This document shows, piece after piece, positions 57,948-64,000 of a stretch of 64,000 nucleotides of DNA. The stretch's first letter is position 1; each line of letters opens with the position of its first letter. The stretch is taken from contig NC_134763.1 of NCBI RefSeq assembly GCF_050436995.1, positions 3,038,001 to 3,102,000 on the forward strand, given 5' to 3'. This DNA comes from Anticarsia gemmatalis (taxonomy: Eukaryota > Arthropoda > Insecta > Lepidoptera > Erebidae). Under the pieces are notes generated by a model. That model was not told where the DNA came from and ran no database searches. It worked only from the letters and a program-made list of their open reading frames with translations. The position numbers were made by a program, and so were the translations under genes.

Positions 57948-60000
57948 CAAGGAATTCACTTCTGAAGAACGTAGTTCAACTATAGTACCTATAGTACAAA
58001 CATTTATTTTATTATTATTTATTTATTAGCAGGCATGCAGTTGTATACAACTGGTTAATGCTAATGTTAATATGTTAATGTTAATGCTTTAGTAGTGATA
58101 TATTTATAACTATTGCCAAGAAGACCTGAAATTAGAAGGAAACAGTTTTTGGCCAGTAAGAGTAAACATCATGTAGCCTGCGTAAAGCCTTTGATAACAA
58201 GAATGGAAATGGTACTCCTGAATACTGAACACTTCCCCAGTGAAAATATCTTTGTCTATATATGATGATTTTGATTTCATATTCGTTTTCGAAATGTGGT
58301 TTTCAATATTCGAGTCTACAATCGAGTTCAAAATAGATAATACATTTCTCTTCATATTTTCCTTTGAAAATATATGGCATCTATGAAAATACAGTAAAAT
58401 TTTAAATCGTCAAATATAAAATCTGGCTCCAGGAATCAAAACCAGTTGCAAATTGTAACATCCACAGTCTAGAACTTCGCTGAAATTCACCTCGCGGAAA
58501 TCGCAGTGTGTGCTTAAGGCGCTTTTCAGAGAAAACAATAAAACGATCCATACGCGTGTACTCACGGTGCAAATACTGGTCTCCTTTATGTACAGAATTT
58601 GATTGAATAATATTTGAACATTGCATTAAGCAGTTTTAGTGAGGTCTGAAGATTTGAAATATGGTGTATAGAACAAAATATTATGTTAATAAACATAGAG
58701 CAGTAATTCACAAAAAGTGCATCTTAAAGATTAAGATTAGCCAGGTTAACTTACTCGTGATAAGTTAGTTTCTAAGTTGGTTTTACTTATTTTTTTTCGA
58801 CATAACGAGAAAAAAATTGGCCTTTAACTTAATATGAGGGTTTGATAGGTGCCTCGTAGTAGCAAGTATAATAAGACAATGCGCTTGGGAACAATAACAA
58901 AACAAAGACAATTATTAAATGTATTCATGCAACTTAATTTTTTTGTGATTCACGGACTATAGTTTCGTTTATATTTGCATCACCATTCACATAACACCAC
59001 TCGAGTTAAGAACAACAACAATGTTCCTAAAAAGATAGCCGTCAAATCTTAACTGCTTTAAAGCTGCAAAACTGTAGCAGCAGCTGCCAGTGAGCTGTAC
59101 TAGATCCCAGGGCACGAGAGAAAAATGTCGACATATTAAAACTCAACGTTGACAAATAAGCAACGGTGTAGTCACCGGCTAGTATAACGTGACTTTGTTT
59201 TATGCCGTGTATACATACATGGCTACTTGGACACTCACTCAACTGGTGAAATAGTTTAGTCAAGTGAGAGGATGAAGGTCTGAGATACTTTCGATTGTGA
59301 TATTGCACCTTCTGCGGCAAAAGAAGAGCAGGTTGCCGAGGGTGGTATGGAAAACTACCATATGTATGGAAAACAAAAAAAAAACAATATTATATAGATT
59401 GGAACAGATGGCATGCGTGGCTAAGTGTTAAGTTAAAAATATACCTAAGAACAAGTAAGACACAAAATTTATGATGAGGCGTAAGTATAGCAGCTCGGTT
59501 CTTTTAGAATACCTTCTCAACTTGTTTTATATTATCTACTTCGAAATCTTACTCTATTGTGTCATCAGTCACAATTTTTCTGTTTCCTATCGAATAATAA
59601 TCTGAGCTGCATTTCTAGTAATTCCTCGAAGCTTGGACTTAAATTCATTTACATCCATTTAAAGCAAACATCCAATAATTCTTGCACAAATTGTAAAGAA
59701 AATATTCGGGTATTCTTTCGAGGAAATGTAAGGGAAGAAATCCGTTGCGCGTCCGCCATTTTGAATTAATATAGTGACGTCATATTATCCTATTAACGGA
59801 AAAACATACTGGACAATCTGACTCGATCAAGTTATTTTCTGCAAGCTTTTCTCAGAATGATATGAGAGAAGGAAGTGTAAAAATAGATAGAAAAGAGAGG
59901 TGGTAAAATTGATTTGGTAGTTTTGTTAGTTAGGCAATTTAAAAAAAGTCCTTTTAATATATACCAATTTTTGTGTGTTTATTTAGTTACCGTAGTTACT
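57948..60000 (-). other. Unrecognised minus-strand frames and one exon-like segment
   Basis: Minus-strand frames at 58355-58110, 58626-58402 and 59320-59042 (74-92 codons) are more balanced in composition than most chance frames here, but match no family I know. At 59311-59239 a 73-base segment has a strong pyrimidine-rich acceptor (TTCTTTTGCCGCAG) and a consensus donor (GTGAGT). It might be an exon of a non-coding or unknown minus-strand transcript. A short block near 59063 (GCTGCAAAACTGTAG) recurs near 56391 with one change. Confidence 0.25.
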
Positions 60001-60197
60001 GCCTCCGTTGCGCAGTGGTATATGTCGCTACGCGGCTACCATTGCGTCGGGAGGTGTTGGGTTCGATTCCCACTCGGGACAATTATTTGTGCCATTCACA
60101 AATATAATTGTTCCGGATCTTATTGTTCTTTGTGTTGTTGTTTGTATGTTTGTTTAAGTCCCCGCGACACAAGAGCAATTCTTAGTGCGGGAGTTGT
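60001..60197 (+). repeat. tRNA-derived SINE, family A
   Basis: Starts GCCTCCGTTGCGCAGTGGTA, with B box GGGTTCGATTCCC. The body ends ACACAAGAGCAATTCTTAGTG, GCGGGAGTTGT. Nearly full length without a long A tail. Confidence 0.85.
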
Positions 60198-60601
60198 ATT
60201 TTTCAAAGTTGTCTTTACTACTAGTTACGATACTAAGAAAATCACGCACAAACTAAACTGAATTTCAATCAATTGAAACAAAGGATGGCTATCTTTTCCA
60301 TTGTGTACGCATAACTTAAAATCTGTTTTCTTCACCGTATGCTCCCATCTTTATATGCCACTGAGCTACAGTCAATAATGCATGCTATGGGTGTTGCACC
60401 ATGCCATGGATGCTATTATAATACTGATCCACGTCACTGCGTTTTATAATCCAAACAAATGCAGTGTACAAATAATATGGTAACTGCTAATAGTGTGTAT
60501 CCTACGATTATGAGCGTGTTAGGTATAATGGACAATCTCCATTTTGTTTACATATCCATGTACTTTGTGTGTGGCCCAATTGTCATTGTCGTGTTGTTTG
60601 T
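60198..60601. other. Non-coding stretch
   Basis: Nothing recognised. Confidence 0.3.
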
Positions 60602-60782
60602 TAGCCTGTATTGTCCCACTGCTGGGCAAAGGCCTCCCCCATTTTCTTCCAGTCCCCTCTATCTCCTGCTATTCGTGTCCAATTAATATTAAAGGAATCT
60701 AGATCGTCACGCCAGCGCTTCTTGGGTCTGCCCCGACGGCGACGTCCCTCTGTAGGCGCCCATTGCGCCGTGCTGTCAAGTA
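60602..60782 (-). pseudogene. C-terminal end of a LINE reverse transcriptase
   Basis: Minus-strand translation reads TAQWAPTEGRRRRGRPKKRW, then RDDLDSFNINWTRIAGDRGD and WKKMGEAFAQQW with a stop. GRRxRGRPxxRW...DD...W...A.DR..WK...EAF is the conserved tail of endonuclease/reverse-transcriptase ORFs of insect non-LTR retrotransposons. Only the last 55 or so residues remain. The 5' side is cut by a mariner-type MITE (60783-60926). The nucleotide form of the stop region (CCCAGCAGTGGGAC) is the common motif also ending the LINE/SINE tails at 12.1 and 30.8 kb. Confidence 0.8.
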
Positions 60783-60926
60783 TTACGTCGGGAAAAACCT
60801 CACGAGCTCACTAAAAGAAATCTAATAAACCGTATACTTACGAGTATTTGTGATTCTTAAAGCCAAATAGATTTTATTACAAATTCATACATACTATAAT
60901 GCGATAAGACTTTTTCCCCGACCTAA
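60783..60926. mobile_element. mariner/Tc1-type MITE, internally deleted copy 3
   Basis: The right end TTTTTCCCCGACCTAA and the degenerate left end TTACGTCGGGAAAAACC are flanked by TA. The body shares CACGAGCTCACTAAAAGAAA with copy 2. Inserted in a LINE tail. Confidence 0.75.
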
Positions 60927-61659
60927 TATGTCACGACACTGGCAAAAGTAATTTTTGATAGCTTAAGTTACACTGGCATGTTAAAGCTTCCTGTTAATCT
61001 TGCAACAGCCTTGTTATGGTGTCTAATATACTTGAGAGGCAGATTTTTCAAATATTGTGTGATAAATTAATCAGCGCCCCTAGCATGTTTCTCAAGAACT
61101 ATTTTTTGTAAGTAATTTTAAATGATAATCGTTTTGCTTTCATCTTTGTATTTATATCCAGCCATTTGACAGTTAATCATGTATAGCCAATAAATGCTTG
61201 CCACGGTATATGTGTTCGACGATATATTATAATCAAAATCATAGAGTTGATTACTAATTGAATTCTAATCAAAATAAAATATTTATTCATTTAGGTCAAA
61301 TATTGACACTAATGATAGTCGTTACAATTACTGAATCTACCACTAGCTCGGGAATGGGGTAGAGCCTTATGAGAAGAGCCAGCAAGAAACTCACGGCCAC
61401 TCTAATTTAAGCGTAATATTATAAGATGCGTCACCATACAAGCAGTGGTCTTCAAACTAAAATGTATGATAAGTTAAAGCCCTTGAAAGAAGGTTGTATC
61501 CCCAGTTCCTTACGGCCAGACGCTGTGACCTACTTACGCGTGAGTTGGTTCAGTACTTGGACGAGCAGTCATATGTGGTTTCATACTAATATGTTACACA
61601 TTTAAAATCATTTTAGTTTTACTATTCAATTGGTTTGCTCTATTTGACTTGTAAAATTC
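60927..61659. repeat. Non-coding stretch with LINE-type repeat fragment
   Basis: About 61265-61480 contains GAATCTACCACTAGCTCGGG, TTATGAGAAGAGCCAGCAAG and AAACTCACGGCCACTC, phrases of a widespread lepidopteran LINE 3' region. No open frame remains. Confidence 0.5.
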
Positions 61660-61842
61660 TACTTATATAACATATGCGAAAGTTTGTAAGGATGTATGTA
61701 TGTTACTCTTTCACGAATAACTTCTGGAACGGATTTAGATAATATTTGCATATGGTTAGTTTGTTATAACTAAGATAAATACATAGGATACTCTTTACTC
61801 TGGGATTTTTCACGCGGGCGAAGCCGCGGGCATAAGCTGGTA
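61660..61842 (+). mobile_element. Helitron-type fragment, second family
   Basis: ATATGCGAAAGTTTGTAAGG, ACTTCTGGAACGGATTTAG and the 3' end CACGCGGGCGAAGCCGCGGG CATAAGCTGG are characteristic. The GCGGGCGAAGCCGCGGG stem just before the CTGG/CTAG-like end is the usual Helitron 3' hairpin. The 5' end is degraded. Confidence 0.6.
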
Positions 61843-63879
61843 GTGGAATAATTTAAATAAATGAATTTAAAATTATAGTTTCTTTGAAAATTGTTCCCAA
61901 AAACCAGATTTTTAGAAATTTGGAGAAATAAAAAGCAGTAAAAGAAAGCTTGGCACGTGTAGCGACTGTTTTAAAAAGGACAACTGTAACTGTTAATTTC
62001 GCTCTACTGATTTTAAAATATCTATGTCGCTTTAAATACGGTCCTGTTTTTGTTCTGTAGACTATAAAAATATGTCGTAGCAAACGTAGCATTTATAATC
62101 AAACGAGAAATAATAACCTACAAGCGAGTAAAGCGAACCGCGAAGCCTCAAAGTCTCATGTTATAATCTATCGTACAAAGTCAAAGTGCTACGAGGTTCT
62201 ACGAAGCTACGTTCAAAGATGGCCACTGGTTACGTATGTCGGTGCTACGAACTCCGTACACCGCAGATTACTGGGCCGTCAAAGAGCTACGGACTCACGG
62301 TTCTAAACGGAGATTTGGCGAAATAGTCGAGATATTCAGGACCGATATTCGACTAATAAGAACGTTTGTACGACAGGTTGAAAGTTATTAATGATTGAAT
62401 TTGTTAGTGTGTGTTAGCGTTCCGGTTGGTACTTACGAGTAAGTTTATAAAATGATTGGTAACTTTTCTGAGAAAGCTCAACCCCCTTTCTGAGCTAACT
62501 GCAGATTAAGTAGTTATACCGACTATCATAATTGTCGATATTTGACCTATATTTATAAAATTATTTGATTTTGATTTTATTATTTAAATTATACATAGTT
62601 CAATATAAATTAGAGTGATTTTTCAAATCATTAAATTTTTTTTAATTTTGAACTCCATAGTATTTTTTCAACAAGAAATAATGATTTTCTGTCAGGGCAT
62701 TATATAGTAATATCAAAATTAGAAATTAAACCTAGGAAGGTTAGATTTTGCGAGCACACATCAAACTAATTTATTTTTGACAAGATTCGACCTCTACCAA
62801 GAATTGTTTTTCCTCATACCGCCACGTTATCACGTTGAGAGTTTGTCAAAACAAAAACGTGGCGTGTTATGTCAACACGCGATAAACATACATAAGCACA
62901 GTACATAGGTAGGTATATAACTGCTGAGCACAATCGGGCGGCAATGGTAAGACGACCGACCGCAGCGGGCAGGCTTTGTGCGCGCTCGTGGCGAAATTAC
63001 ACCCAACGTACATTTATAAGCAGAGCGGGTAGTTATTTATGTAGATGGTCATATTTAGATCCTTAACCTACACTGACTCAAGAGGAGGTCTTTCCTGAGT
63101 AAGTCCTTGCCCAGCAGTGACACAGCAATGCTTTATAATAGTTTTATATTTCTTTAATATGCTTTTTTAGATTAAAAGATTGAAACGAGTATGGATTATT
63201 GCTTTGTGCTTTGCAAACACAGATTATTTAGCTGCCTTGCAGATTAAAGAAAACTGTTACTTTTGATAAGAAATATGTAGCAAAATAATTTATGGCAGCC
63301 CCCTTAAATTTTAGACCTAATGTTTCAAACGAGTATGCAATCCGTTTGATACATTCTATTAATGTCTATAACATGCTGGAACATTGAACAAATAACAATA
63401 TAGTTGGTACTTCTTTTTCTTTGCCAAATAATTAATATAATATTCCAAAACTCGCGTTTTCTTCCCCACAATGTCATATCCCCGACGGGTTGCGAGCGGG
63501 CGTCAGGTGCCCGTATTTTGGTCGGCCGGCTCCGACTAGCTGTCGCCGGCTCAGTTTATGTAACGCGAGCACATAGCGTGTACATACTCTTATATACCAC
63601 GTTATATACACAGCCACGCATATCACTTCACAAACGGTACGCTTCAGGCGCTGAAACCAGCAAATTATTGATGTGGATCCGTAAATAAGTGCTTTATTAA
63701 ATTATGTTTTCATCCTTTTTTTATATTAATTTTTGTTTTGCTCATAAAAGGATCAAATGGCTTTTTATTATGTAGTATGTCAAGTCTTATTCTAGAAATC
63801 TGAAATACGATTAGGAATACTCGATGCTATTACCGGCCATATCACCACGTATCGAGTGCTCGATATCTTATATTATTTA
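61843..63879. other. Mixed stretch with two small GC islands
   Basis: Islands at about 62930-63000 (GACGACCGACCGCAGCGGGC) and 63475-63560 (CGGGTTGCGAGCGGGCGTC). Around 62160-62300, CTACGA/CTACGG words recur (GTGCTACGAGGTTCTACGAA). A LINE-tail fragment with GCCCAGCAGTGACAC lies near 63105. No exon was recognised. Confidence 0.35.
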
Positions 63880-63961
63880 CCCCCGGTTTCTGAGGTACAT
63901 TTAGCGATAGTTTAAACACTAGATAGATAAACTACCGCTAAATGTACTCAGAAACCGGGCA
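63880..63961. mobile_element. Palindromic hairpin MITE, complete copy
   Basis: CCCCCGGTTTCTGAGGTACA, then TTTAGCGATAGTTTA, faces AAACTACCGCTAAATGTACT and CAGAAACCGGGC. The arms are about 36 bp, close to those of the copy at 57471-57587. The adjacent left TTA and right ATTAA resemble the TTAA flanks there. Confidence 0.75.
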
Positions 63962-64000
63962 TTAAAGAATCTCTTAATTCTAATGTTATTTTTCTTAACC

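Noticed and set aside
17000..64000. Known insect microRNAs (let-7, miR-1, miR-7, miR-9, miR-124, miR-193 and others)
   Set aside because: The mature sequences I could recall were not seen on either strand during reading; an exhaustive search was not possible.

Overview
The window looks like nuclear DNA from a moth or butterfly. It is AT-rich and intron-rich, and it carries interspersed repeats typical of Lepidoptera. These include short Helitrons ending in CTAG between A and T, tRNA-derived SINEs, a 5S rRNA-derived SINE, LINE tails ending in a CCCAGCAGTGGGAC-type motif, mariner-type MITEs and Penelope remnants. No bacterial features, rRNA genes, functional tRNA genes or CRISPR arrays were seen.

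Two protein genes can be supported, and they converge. On the + strand, 351-1249 holds three exons of the C-terminal FERM lobe of an FRMD8/Bili-like protein; its 5' part lies left of the window. On the - strand, 14717-7168 holds twelve consecutive exons (about 727 residues) of dynein regulatory complex subunit 7 (DRC7, lobo in Drosophila), a structural part of motile axonemes. All twelve exons join in frame at GT-AG sites. The first roughly 100-150 residues were not located. The DRC7 transglutaminase-like fold has lost its cysteine (GNPFE in place of GNCFE).

1.4-5.9 kb is a transposon nest. Its centrepiece is a 2,219-bp foldback element with two 815-bp inverted arms and a perfect 9-bp target duplication (Mutator-like). 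Next to it is a Penelope-like remnant with a GIY-YIG endonuclease tail between 200-bp inverted repeats. Further elements sit in the DRC7 introns and at 16.5 kb.

From about 17 to 64 kb no convincing coding exon is visible. The DNA is AT-rich and studded with about twenty GC/CpG-rich islands of 100-500 bp, many next to homeodomain-like TAATTA or ATTA cores. This resembles a regulatory desert or the long intron of a developmental gene, but that is inference. Scattered through it are Helitrons (one pair nested in opposite orientation), a 5S-derived SINE with an 18-bp target duplication, MITEs of three families, diverged local duplications, and candidate promoters at 18.6, 29.2 and 56.7 kb.
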